From: an uncultured Agromyces sp. | Lineage (GTDB): Bacteria > Actinomycetota > Actinomycetes > Actinomycetales > Microbacteriaceae | Assembly (NCBI GenBank): GCA_913053875.1 | Contig: CAJXGN010000022.1 | Coordinates: 1 to 37,122 of the forward strand | Direction: 5' to 3' | DNA: 37,122 bases | Shown: piece after piece, positions 7,336 through 14,352 of the stretch | Layout of the letters: each line of letters opens with the position of its first letter | How positions within the stretch are numbered: position 1 is the stretch's first letter | Notes under the pieces: model-generated | Told to the model about the DNA's origin: nothing | What the model saw: the letters and a program-made list of their open reading frames with translations, nothing else | The model's database searches: none | Program-made: the position numbers and the translations under genes

Positions 7336-7944
7336 ATGGGCATCATCATGGCCAGCATGTTCACGACGATCGACGGCGTGTACCAGGCGCCGGGCGCGCC
7401 GGACGAGGACCCGTCGGGCGGGTTCGCGCACGGCGGATGGCAGGCGCCGTTCGCCGAGGCCGAGTCGGGCGCGGAGATCCTCGCCGACATCGACCGCCTC
7501 GACGCGCTGCTGCTCGGCCGCCGCACCTACGACATCTTCGCCGCCTACTGGCCCGCGTTCGGCGACTCGAATCCCATCGCCGTCAAGTTCAACGCGGTGC
7601 CGAAGTTCGTCGCGTCGCGCACGCTGACCGAGCCCGCCTGGGCGGGCACCGAGGTGCTGACGGATGCCGCCGAGCAGGCCGGCGCCCTCCGCGACCGCTT
7701 CGAGCGGGTGCACGTCATCGGCAGCGGCGACCTGCTGCGCACGCTCCTCGACGCGGGCGTCGTCGACGAGCTGAAGCTCTGGGTGTATCCGGTCGCGCTC
7801 GGTTCGGGCAAGCGCCTCTTCGACGGCGCGATGCCGGCCACCTACTCGCTCGCGGGCCCGCCTCGCAAGTACGCGAGCGGCGCGTTCTCGGTGATCTACT
7901 CCCCCGCTGGCCCCGTCGTCGTGGGTGAGATGGGGCCCGAGTAG
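7336..7944 (+). CDS. RibD/DHFR-like dihydrofolate reductase family protein
   Basis: A 202-residue protein of the RibD C-terminal/DHFR-like fold. The order of motifs fits: an N-terminal strand with TIDGVYQAPG, LDALLLGRRTYDIFAAYWP, the nucleotide-binding HVIGSGDLLRTLL, and VVDELKLWVYPVALGSGKRLF. Members are NADPH-dependent reductases related to the riboflavin-pathway deaminase/reductase. Most stand-alone copies like this one have unknown substrates and are not true dihydrofolate reductase. The ATG at 7336 has a GAGGGGG ribosome site 6 bases upstream; Met5 at 7348 is a less likely start. It stands alone, in a different direction from the vapBC operon behind it. Confidence 0.85.
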   Translation: MGIIMASMFTTIDGVYQAPGAPDEDPSGGFAHGGWQAPFAEAESGAEILADIDRLDALLLGRRTYDIFAAYWPAFGDSNPIAVKFNAVPKFVASRTLTEPAWAGTEVLTDAAEQAGALRDRFERVHVIGSGDLLRTLLDAGVVDELKLWVYPVALGSGKRLFDGAMPATYSLAGPPRKYASGAFSVIYSPAGPVVVGEMGPE

Positions 7945-7977
7945 CGACTGTCGGGCGAGCGCCGATTCGTGGCATCC

Positions 7978-8018
7978 GATACTCATGGGGTATCTTCAGG
8001 CAATACCCCCTAGGTATT
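7978..8018 (+). promoter_or_regulatory. Two CsoR/CstR-like dyads upstream of the Cys-rich small gene
   Basis: Two inverted repeats lie in tandem. GATAC-N7-GTATC spans 7978-7994. AATACC-CCCTA-GGTATT spans 8002-8018, with the TATTCT at 8015-8020 as a possible -10. The AT-flanked C-run/G-run layout (ATACCCC...GGTAT) resembles operators of the CsoR/RcnR/CstR repressors that sense copper or reactive sulphur. No such regulator is encoded in the window, so this is an inference from sequence pattern only. Confidence 0.45.
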
Positions 8019-8052
8019 CTCATATGCCCCGAACGAGACGGAGATCCACCAC

Positions 8053-8208
8053 ATGTGCAGCGCAATCACCTGCCGCAAGTGCGGCAAGACCACCTGGGCC
8101 GGATGCGGCCAGCACGTCGACCAAGTCATGCGCGGCGTCCCCCGCAACCAGCGCTGCGAGGGCCACGCGGCCGAGCCCGGCTTCTTCAGTCGCCTCTTCT
8201 CCCGCTGA
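8053..8208 (+). CDS. Small Cys-rich protein, 51 residues
   Basis: An intact 51-codon reading frame with a GGAG ribosome site 9 bases before its ATG. The protein starts MCSAITCRKCGKTTWAGCG and continues QHVDQVMRGVP. It has five cysteines (residues 2, 7, 10, 18 and 35), of which C7-x2-C10 looks like half of a zinc-ribbon knuckle, and a His at position 21. Similar very short Cys/His proteins with the CGKTTWxGCG core are, to my recollection, widespread as hypotheticals in Actinobacteria; I know no assigned function. Metal or thiol binding is inferred from composition and from the CsoR-like dyads just upstream. It ends in a basic/aromatic tail (FFSRLFSR). Confidence 0.75.
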   Translation: MCSAITCRKCGKTTWAGCGQHVDQVMRGVPRNQRCEGHAAEPGFFSRLFSR

Positions 8209-8225
8209 CGCGCCGCCCGCCGCTG

Positions 8226-8272
8226 GTGCGCAGCGTGCGGTTGTCCGATCTGGATAGCCGCACGTTGCGTAC
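8226..8272. repeat. Structured palindromic repeat, copy 1
   Basis: A 15-bp stem (8226-8240 with 8258-8272) encloses a 17-base loop that contains an inner TCC/GGA pair. Two of its pairs are G.U in plus-strand RNA. It aligns base for base with the hairpin at 33250-33298: both share GTGCGG, TCCG, TGGATA, CCGCAC and TTGCGTAC at identical spacing. It sits between the converging Cys-rich gene and nucleotidyltransferase gene, so it may terminate either, or belong to a REP-like family. Confidence 0.65.
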
Positions 8273-8287
8273 ACGTCGGCCCACAGA

Positions 8288-8845
8288 TCATCGTCGCCTG
8301 CGCCCGCGCCGAGGTCGATTCGCCTCCGCGATCACCGCTTCGGCGAACCACCGATACGAATCCCGTCCGTCGGGCAACTCCACCGCGTCCTCCCCGTAGA
8401 CGTCGTACGCGATGCGAACGAGATCGTGCGGGTCGCTGATGCCGAGATGGCGCGCGACGATACTCAGGTCGACGAGATCCTTGTCGCGACCCGCGGCCAT
8501 CTTCATGGCGATGAGCTCGAGCTCGGTGGCGACAGTCACCGAGACCGGCTCGTCAGTTCGCTCACTCGCGATCCGCAACCAGGATCGGCCCGTCGCGTTG
8601 AGCCAGCGCGACGGCAGACCGAGATCGGCGGCCATCCCGGCGACGACCGCCTCGATCTCGGCGTCGGGTTCGATCAACGCGGAGATGTCGCGCGTGACAC
8701 GCACCTCCGGATCATCCGGGAACCGCAGCAGCATCGCGGCGCCGCCGCCGACGCGGATGGTGCCGGTGACACCGCGCGCCTCCAACCGCCGAACGAGCTC
8801 ATCGAGGAGCTCGCGCACGGTGGAGGCGTCGAACTCGCGCTTCAT
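8288..8845 (-). CDS. Nucleotidyltransferase-fold protein (DUF6036/AbiEii-like), putative toxin
   Basis: A 185-residue protein with a nucleotidyltransferase-like core. The Gly-rich motif TIRVGGGAAMLL is followed by a conserved VTRDISAL in place of the usual TxDxD metal site, so only one Asp of the pair is clear. A helical region with KMAAGRDKDLVDLSIVARHLG follows, which is typical of the AbiEii/DUF6036 group (KL.AGR.KD..DL). Family members act as toxins or abortive-infection effectors that modify tRNA or proteins. The tail is strongly basic (RPRRGRRRR). Its ATG overlaps the stop of the HTH gene by 4 bases, so it is the second gene of a toxin-antitoxin-like pair. Its activity is inferred. Confidence 0.75.
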   Translation of the reverse strand: MKREFDASTVRELLDELVRRLEARGVTGTIRVGGGAAMLLRFPDDPEVRVTRDISALIEPDAEIEAVVAGMAADLGLPSRWLNATGRSWLRIASERTDEPVSVTVATELELIAMKMAAGRDKDLVDLSIVARHLGISDPHDLVRIAYDVYGEDAVELPDGRDSYRWFAEAVIAEANRPRRGRRRR

Positions 8846-9420
8846 CGCGTCGCCAGCGAGTTCTCGTCGATGAAGATGTTCAGTTCACGAAGCCGCTCGG
8901 GCGTGGTCTCCTTTGCCTTCTCACGGAGTGGGGCGAACCGCGAGACGTACCAGCGACGGTTGAGGCGCTGGGGCTCCGCCCAGGCGGGGCGACGCTCGGG
9001 CGGAATCGCACCCCCGTAGACCGCGCGGAACAGCTGCTCCCAGCGCTGGTCCTTGATCTGCGACGGCCGCTCACGCAGCTCCGCGTCGCTCAACTCGTCG
9101 ACGTCATCACGCAACACGGATGCCGCGTGGGTGATGATCCGCAGCGCGTAGCTGCCGTCCTGATCATCGAGGGCGTCGTTCACCTGGTCGGTGACCGACG
9201 ACGGCGTGTAATCGCTCAGCGCGTTGTCGGCGCGGGCACTGAGCGCGAGCCGCAGACCCATGGCGGCGAGCGCACGCTCGAGGGTCTCGATCTTGATCGA
9301 ACCTTCTCGCTCCGACCGCTCGAGCTGCGAGATCGCGCCGACGGTGACACCGAGGCGCTCGGCGAGCGCGGCACCCGACCAGCCGAGGTCGCCTCGGGTC
9401 GTGCGGATCAGATCAGACAT
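8842..9420 (-). CDS. XRE-type HTH regulator, putative antitoxin
   Basis: A 192-residue protein. Residues about 5-62 form an XRE-like helix-turn-helix: IRTTRGDLGWSGAALAERLG, VTVGAISQLERSE, GSIKIETLERALAAMGLRL. This segment resembles the HTH of the so-called mobile mystery protein A. The rest (residues 63-192) is an acidic helical stretch followed by an Arg/Trp-rich part (RWEQLFRAVYGGAIPPERR) that I do not recognise; it may bind the partner. Directly upstream are a perfect TATAAT and two dyads, suggesting autorepression. Coupling to the nucleotidyltransferase-fold gene by an ATGA overlap supports an antitoxin role, which remains an inference. Confidence 0.75.
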   Translation of the reverse strand: MSDLIRTTRGDLGWSGAALAERLGVTVGAISQLERSEREGSIKIETLERALAAMGLRLALSARADNALSDYTPSSVTDQVNDALDDQDGSYALRIITHAASVLRDDVDELSDAELRERPSQIKDQRWEQLFRAVYGGAIPPERRPAWAEPQRLNRRWYVSRFAPLREKAKETTPERLRELNIFIDENSLATR

Positions 9421-9426
9421 GTGCCG

Positions 9427-9462
9427 ATTATAGCTGTAGCTAATAATTCTGCACAGGTGCAG
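9427..9462 (-). promoter_or_regulatory. Leaderless promoter and dyads of the HTH/nucleotidyltransferase operon
   Basis: On the minus strand a perfect TATAAT (9427-9432) lies 6 bases before the ATG of the HTH gene, and there is no ribosome site, so transcription probably starts at the ATG. The TAGCT-GT-AGCTA dyad (9431-9442) overlaps the -10 and the CTGCAC-AG-GTGCAG dyad (9449-9462) covers the -35 position. Both are good candidates for operator sites of the HTH protein. Confidence 0.6.
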
Positions 9463-9463
9463 C

Positions 9464-10087
9464 TCAGACCGGCCGCACCGGCTGCCGCAGGATCGTGCGC
9501 AGCTTCTCGGGCGCGGTGCGCCGCGGGTCGCCGAGGTAGATCTCGTGGTGGTCGCCGTTGAACGTGAGCCCGTGCGCGGGCATCCACTCGTCGTGCAGCC
9601 GCGCGAGCGTCGACCCCTCTGCGTCGTAGGGCCCGACGTGCAGGATCTGCGCCGACCGTCCCTCGCGCACCTCCCGCAGCTCGACGAGGTCGAGCGCCGG
9701 TCGGTCGGCCTTCGCGCGGGCGCCGGCGACCGCATCCGCCACCATCTGCTCGTCGACCCAGTCGGGCTGCGCGATCAGCATGGTCCAGCTCCAGGCGCTC
9801 TTGTCGCGGCGCACGAACGCCGACGGGTCGTCGGCCCGCCACAGCCCCTCGAGCGGCGCGACCACGAAGTCGCGGCCCGCGCGCTTGCTCGCGAACTTCA
9901 CCGCGTACGCCACCGGGTACAGCGCCTCGATCGCCTCGGCGTACGCGCGCGCCGTGTTCGGGTCGCCGTGCCCGTCGACGGCCAGGTACCGCATGGGCGG
10001 CACGTCGACGAGCACGAAGTCGCGAGCGGATGCCCCGTAGAGCTCGCGCCGCGCCCTCTTGACGTCGTACTTCTCCGCGTCGGTCAC
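9464..10087 (-). CDS. GyrI-like small-molecule-binding domain protein
   Basis: A 207-residue protein resembling stand-alone GyrI-like (SOUL/Rob C-terminal) ligand-binding domains. Diagnostic stretches are FVLVDVPPMRYLAVDGHGDPN near the N-terminus, LEGLWRAD, WSWTMLIAQPDWV, and the C-terminal HVGPYDAEGSTLARLHDEWM followed by HHEIYLGDPRRTAPEKLRTILRQPV. The last block is very characteristic of this family. Such proteins bind, and in some cases hydrolyse, hydrophobic cations; the ligand here is unknown. The start is GTG with a weak ribosome site. It lies 26 bases after the lyase gene in the same direction, so it may be read through from that operon. Confidence 0.8.
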   Translation of the reverse strand: MTDAEKYDVKRARRELYGASARDFVLVDVPPMRYLAVDGHGDPNTARAYAEAIEALYPVAYAVKFASKRAGRDFVVAPLEGLWRADDPSAFVRRDKSAWSWTMLIAQPDWVDEQMVADAVAGARAKADRPALDLVELREVREGRSAQILHVGPYDAEGSTLARLHDEWMPAHGLTFNGDHHEIYLGDPRRTAPEKLRTILRQPVRPV

Positions 10088-10113
10088 GCCTCACACGCTA
10101 CGCGGCGCCGCCG

Positions 10114-11613
10114 TCATGCGGTGAGGCGGCCGACCTCCTCCTCGAGGAGCGCATGCGCCTCTGAGGCGCGCCGCTCGCGCGTGCGGTTTCGGGCAACGAG
10201 AGCATCGAGCTCGATGCGCGCACTCGCGACCTCGCGAAGTACCGCCGCCGGCGCAGGCGCCCCGAACATCACCCGGCGCTCGACGAACGCCCGAGCCGAC
10301 ATCGCCTCGGCGAACTCAGCCTCCGAGAGTCCGCTCGGCCCATCGAGCACCTCGGCGGTGACCGCATCCAAGTGCGCAACCGTCGCTGCGTCCGGCGTCA
10401 CGCCCGAGTCGATGCAATCACGCACGAACCGTCCCACGATCTGGTGAGCCCGCCGCCAGTCGATATCCGTCGCGCGCACGAGGGCACTCGACAGGTCGGT
10501 GACCTGCGCCCAGTGCGCACCCGCGGCACGCTCCATGCGATCGGAATGCACCGACATGTCGGCGATGATGCCGGTCAGGTCGCCGGCCTTGGTCGCGAGA
10601 TCCTTCGCCGTCGCCCAGAGCGCGTCCTGGGTCGAGCGTCGCTCGAGGATCGGGAACCCGGTGGGCCCCCGTTCGGCGGAGACGATGGAGACCAGCGCGC
10701 CAAGCGACTGGCCTGCAGCAGACTTCACGGCCTCGAGCGCGTCGGGGTTCTTCTTCTGGGGCATGATCGAGCTGGTGCCGCAGAACCGGTCGGGCAGTTC
10801 GATGAAGTCGAACTCGACCGTGGTCCAGAGGAAGAGGTCGTCCGCCATGCGACCGAGGGTCGCGCCGTCGATCGCATAGACCGCGGCGAGCTCCATCTCG
10901 AGGTCGTGGCTCAGGATCGCGTCCATCGTGTTCGCGAGCGGCGCGTCGAAGCCGAGCAGCTCCGCAGTGCGGGCGCGATCGAGCGAGAAGTCGCTCCCGG
11001 TCATGATGGCAGCACCCGCGGGCGAGAGGTTCACACGGGCGTACGCCTCCTCCACGCGAGCCGTGTCCCGTGCGAGCGCGCGTTCGAACATCGCCGCCCA
11101 ATGGCCGAGCGTCGTGGGCTGTGCGTGCTGTCCATGCGTGTAGCCGGGCATGACCGTCTCGGCGTGCGCCTCCGCGAGGTTGAGCAGCGCCAGACGGAGC
11201 CCGCCCAGACGTTCGAGCAGGGCGTCGAGCTGCGCGCGCACCGTCAGGCGCCGAGCCACTTCGATCAGGTCACCCGAACTCCGGCCGAGGTTGATCCGCC
11301 CACCCAGCGCGATGCCCAAGCGGCCGATCAGGTAGTGCTCCGCGGAGTGCATTCCGCCACCGGCGCGCTCCCGCGCCTCTGCGATGCCTTCCCGCTCCAT
11401 CTCCCGCATCGCGGAGAGCAGCGCCGATGCCTCCTCCGACGTCAACAGGTCGGCCTCGGCAAGGGCCACGAGGTGCGCCTTGTCGAACTCGTGGATGAAG
11501 GGCAGCGAGTCGCCGAGGAGGCTCGTGCGGTGCGTCTGCAGGTGGTCGAGCTGCGCCTCGGCGAGGCGCCCGCCCTCACCGCGAAATCCGTCGTACCCCG
11601 TGGGCTGCGTCAC
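10114..11613 (-). CDS. Argininosuccinate-lyase-family enzyme (catabolic paralogue)
   Basis: A 499-residue member of the fumarase/aspartase superfamily, whose members cleave a C-N bond and release fumarate. The signature GTSSIMPQKKNP carries the catalytic Ser loop, and MPGYTHGQHAQP the conserved His. The N-terminus is not the usual biosynthetic ArgH form: the WGGRF opening is missing and the segment reads DSLPFIHEFDKAHLVAL. That fits a specialised lyase acting on argininosuccinate or another N-(1,2-dicarboxyethyl) amine. No argininosuccinate synthase is nearby. It is the last gene of the leftward permease-ATPase-ureohydrolase-lyase operon; its GTG start overlaps the ureohydrolase stop in a GTGA. 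The family is certain, the substrate is not. Confidence 0.8.
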   Translation of the reverse strand: MTQPTGYDGFRGEGGRLAEAQLDHLQTHRTSLLGDSLPFIHEFDKAHLVALAEADLLTSEEASALLSAMREMEREGIAEARERAGGGMHSAEHYLIGRLGIALGGRINLGRSSGDLIEVARRLTVRAQLDALLERLGGLRLALLNLAEAHAETVMPGYTHGQHAQPTTLGHWAAMFERALARDTARVEEAYARVNLSPAGAAIMTGSDFSLDRARTAELLGFDAPLANTMDAILSHDLEMELAAVYAIDGATLGRMADDLFLWTTVEFDFIELPDRFCGTSSIMPQKKNPDALEAVKSAAGQSLGALVSIVSAERGPTGFPILERRSTQDALWATAKDLATKAGDLTGIIADMSVHSDRMERAAGAHWAQVTDLSSALVRATDIDWRRAHQIVGRFVRDCIDSGVTPDAATVAHLDAVTAEVLDGPSGLSEAEFAEAMSARAFVERRVMFGAPAPAAVLREVASARIELDALVARNRTRERRASEAHALLEEEVGRLTA

Positions 11614-12548
11614 GGTGCAGCCTCGACCGCCGCCGTGTCGCCGGAGACCTGAGGAACCGCCCCGTGCGAACCGAACACCGCGAAGTGGAACAAGAGGTAC
11701 GCCGCGAGCGTCGAGGTCGCGTCGGCGAGGTCCACCATCGGGTTCACCTCGGTGATCGCAAGGGCCTCGCAGTGCGGCGCCAGCAGGCGCACGACCTCGA
11801 GGGCTTCGCCCGAGGTCAGACCGCCGGGCTCGTGGGCACCCGACCCGGGCGCGAATGCCGGGTCGATCGCGTCGATGTCGAACGACAGGAACAGGTGATC
11901 GGCGCCCGAGACATGATCCAGGATCTGACGCGCGGCCTCGGCCGGACCGAGCGACTGGAACTCGCGTGCGGTGATGTGCGCCAGTCCGTGGTCATGCTTG
12001 AACGCCCCCGACGACGGGAAGTTGAAGTGACGCGACGCCACCTGGATGCAATCGGCGGGCCCGATGCGATCGAGCTCGAGGCTGCGACGCATGCCGCTCG
12101 ACTGGCTGAACCGCCCCTGGTGCGGATTCGAGTCGAGCAGGTCGAGGTGCGCATCGAAGTGGATGATGCCGATACGACCGCCGAGTGCGTCGTGCATGCC
12201 GCGCGCGACGGGGAACAGCAGCGAATCGTCGCCGCCGAGCACGATCGGCACGCGGCCGCGACCGAGTGACTCCGACACGACCTGCGAGCAGTTCCGAAGG
12301 GATGCCTCGAGGTCATGCTCTTGCAGCTCCGCGTTGCCGCGGTCGTCGATCATGTCGGCGCGCAGCACGTGCACAGAGTTCGACTCGAGTGAGTAGACCT
12401 CGTCGCCCTGGATGCGCTGCGTGATCCAGCCGAGTGACTCTCGGATGCGCGCCGGCGCGTAGCGCGAACCCGGCCGGCCGAGCGTGGAGCCGCCGTCGAA
12501 GGGAACGCCCCAGAGGTCATAGGCGCGGGGAGTCGTGGAGGACGTCAT
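11610..12548 (-). CDS. Ureohydrolase (arginase/agmatinase family) with His-to-Asp metal-ligand change
   Basis: A 312-residue member of the binuclear-metal ureohydrolase family, which splits guanidino compounds into an amine and urea. Metal motifs are GGDDS at residues 105-109, HFDAHLD at 130-136 and SFDIDAIDP at 222-230. ITEVNP follows near 270-275 with the usual second-shell Glu. The first motif is normally GGDHS: here the His ligand is Asp108. The alteration could shift metal preference or substrate. In this operon, arginine to ornithine or a guanidino acid to an amino acid is the likely reaction. An AAAGGT ribosome site precedes the ATG. It begins 22 bases after the ATPase stop and overlaps the lyase. 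Confidence 0.82.
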   Translation of the reverse strand: MTSSTTPRAYDLWGVPFDGGSTLGRPGSRYAPARIRESLGWITQRIQGDEVYSLESNSVHVLRADMIDDRGNAELQEHDLEASLRNCSQVVSESLGRGRVPIVLGGDDSLLFPVARGMHDALGGRIGIIHFDAHLDLLDSNPHQGRFSQSSGMRRSLELDRIGPADCIQVASRHFNFPSSGAFKHDHGLAHITAREFQSLGPAEAARQILDHVSGADHLFLSFDIDAIDPAFAPGSGAHEPGGLTSGEALEVVRLLAPHCEALAITEVNPMVDLADATSTLAAYLLFHFAVFGSHGAVPQVSGDTAAVEAAP

Positions 12549-12570
12549 TCGTGACCTTTCTGGTCGGGGT

Positions 12571-13359
12571 TCAGTGGTTGGCCGGGCCGTGTGCGCCCGA
12601 TACGCGGGCCAGGAAGTCCTTGGTGCGCGGATGCTGCGGGTGCACGAGGATCTCGTCCGGCGCGCCCTCCTCGACGATGCGTCCGCCGTCCATGAACACG
12701 ATCCGGTCGGCCACGTCGCGGGCGAACGACGCCTCGTGCGTGACGACGATCATCGTCATGCCCTCCGCGGCGAGGCCGCGCATGACGTCGAGCACTTCGC
12801 CGACGAGCTCGGGATCGAGCGCTGACGTGGGCTCGTCGAAGAGCATCAGATAGGGCTCGGTGGCGAGGGCCCGCGCGATCGCGACCCGCTGCTGCTGGCC
12901 GCCGGACAGCTCCGAGGGGTAGGCGTCGGCCTTGTCCGCGAGGCCGACCCGCTCGAGCAGGGTGCGCGCACGCTCGATGGCGTCGCGCCTCGTCAGTTGC
13001 TTCGTCTGCACCGGCGCCTCGATCACGTTCTCGAGCGCGGTCATGTGCGGGAAGAGGTTGAACCGCTGGAACACCATGCCGATGCCCGCGCGCTGCTGAG
13101 CAAGCTCCTTGGGCGACAGCTCGTAGAGCTCCCCGCTGGACTCGCGCCAACCCATGACGTGGTCACCGACCACGATCACGCCACCCTCCGGGTTCTCGAG
13201 ACGGTTGATGCACCGCAGGAACGTGCTCTTGCCCGACCCGGACGGCCCCATCAGGCACACCACTTCGCCGCGTTCCACGGACAGGTCGATGCCCGTGAGG
13301 ACCTCGAGGTGTCCGAAGCTCTTCGTCACGCCGCGCGCCTGGACGATCACCTGCGTCAT
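12571..13359 (-). CDS. Polar amino-acid ABC transporter ATPase (GlnQ/HisP type)
   Basis: A 262-residue ATPase. Walker [10 protein letters not shown], the Q-loop in [19 protein letters not shown], the ABC signature [15 protein letters not shown] and Walker [13 protein letters not shown] are all intact, followed by [18 protein letters not shown]. The [11 protein letters not shown] segment is characteristic of importers of polar amino acids such as glutamine, histidine or arginine. It overlaps the permease stop in an ATGA. It should work with the permease at 13356-14252 and the lipoprotein at 16074-16952, which is encoded on the other side of pucR. Confidence 0.93.
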   Translation of the reverse strand: MTQVIVQARGVTKSFGHLEVLTGIDLSVERGEVVCLMGPSGSGKSTFLRCINRLENPEGGVIVVGDHVMGWRESSGELYELSPKELAQQRAGIGMVFQRFNLFPHMTALENVIEAPVQTKQLTRRDAIERARTLLERVGLADKADAYPSELSGGQQQRVAIARALATEPYLMLFDEPTSALDPELVGEVLDVMRGLAAEGMTMIVVTHEASFARDVADRIVFMDGGRIVEEGAPDEILVHPQHPRTKDFLARVSGAHGPANH

Positions 13360-14252
13360 GCTTCGCTCCCGCTTCCCGCGAGCACCTTGCCGGTGCGACC
13401 GCGTGCTCGACCGACGCCGGGCGTTCGGCGGGCGAATCCGCGCCCGACCCTGCGCTCGAGGAAGAACTGCCCGACCGCGAGGATCGACACGATGATCAGG
13501 TACCAGATGGTCACCACGATGAGCAGTTCGATGATGCGGTTGTTGGCGTAGTAGATGAGCTGCGCGCTCTGGAGCAGCTCACCATAGGTGACGACGGCCG
13601 CGAGCGACGAGGTCTTCAACGTCGAGATGACCTCGTTGCCGAGCGGCGGGATGATCACGCGCATCGCCTGCGGGAGCACGATCCTCCGAAGTACGGCAAC
13701 GCCGCTGATGCCGAGCGAGTTCGCGGCTTCGGTCTGCCCTCGGTCGACCGACAGGATGCCGCCGCGCACGATCTCCGCGGTGTAGGCGCTCTGGTGGAGC
13801 CCGAGTCCGAGGAGCGTGGCGAGGAACGGTGTCATCAGGACGATGGTGCGTTCCTCCCAGATGCCCGGAATGCCGATCGTCGGGAACACGAGCGCGAGGT
13901 TGTACCAGAGCAGCAGCTGGAGCAGCACGGGCACGCCTCGGAAGAACCAGACGTAGGCAGCTGCCACCGCCTGGGCGACCGGATTGCTCGAGAGCCGCAT
14001 GACCGCGACGATCACGCCGAGCACGATGCCGAGCAGCATCGACGTGATGGTGATCACGATCGTGTTGACGAGCCCCCGGAGGATCAGTTCGGCGGTGAAG
14101 TACTGGGCGACGATGGGCCACTCGATGTCGCCGAGGGCGAAGGCGCGCACCACCCACGCGGCGGCCACGAGGATGACGACAGCCCAGAGCCATCGTCCGA
14201 CGTGGCGACGTCGATGCCGTCGCACGTCGAGCAGGTCGTTCGGGTCGGTCAT
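13356..14252 (-). CDS. Polar amino-acid ABC transporter permease
   Basis: A 298-residue inner-membrane protein of the HisM/GlnP type. The start at 14252 has an AGGAG ribosome site and begins [19 protein letters not shown], a cytoplasmic lead before the first membrane helix at about residues 20-40. The ATPase-coupling EAA loop reads [24 protein letters not shown], and the family motif [15 protein letters not shown] is present. Only one permease gene is in the operon, so a homodimeric channel is likely. It is the first gene of the four-gene leftward operon and lies 100 bases downstream of pucR, which may read through into it. Confidence 0.92.
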   Translation of the reverse strand: MTDPNDLLDVRRHRRRHVGRWLWAVVILVAAAWVVRAFALGDIEWPIVAQYFTAELILRGLVNTIVITITSMLLGIVLGVIVAVMRLSSNPVAQAVAAAYVWFFRGVPVLLQLLLWYNLALVFPTIGIPGIWEERTIVLMTPFLATLLGLGLHQSAYTAEIVRGGILSVDRGQTEAANSLGISGVAVLRRIVLPQAMRVIIPPLGNEVISTLKTSSLAAVVTYGELLQSAQLIYYANNRIIELLIVVTIWYLIIVSILAVGQFFLERRVGRGFARRTPGVGRARGRTGKVLAGSGSEA

Positions 14253-14352
14253 CCGTGCTCCTCTCGGCTGAGTCCAGTAAACCCATCGAGCGAGCCTCAC
14301 GCAGTCGACAGAATGTCGCGATTCATAGACACGCGCTATCCAATCGGTCGAG

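Noticed and set aside
14253..14352. A separate promoter for the permease operon in the 100-base gap after pucR
   Set aside because: A small CGACA/TGTCG dyad is present but no convincing -35/-10 pair at proper spacing was found, so read-through from pucR is equally possible.
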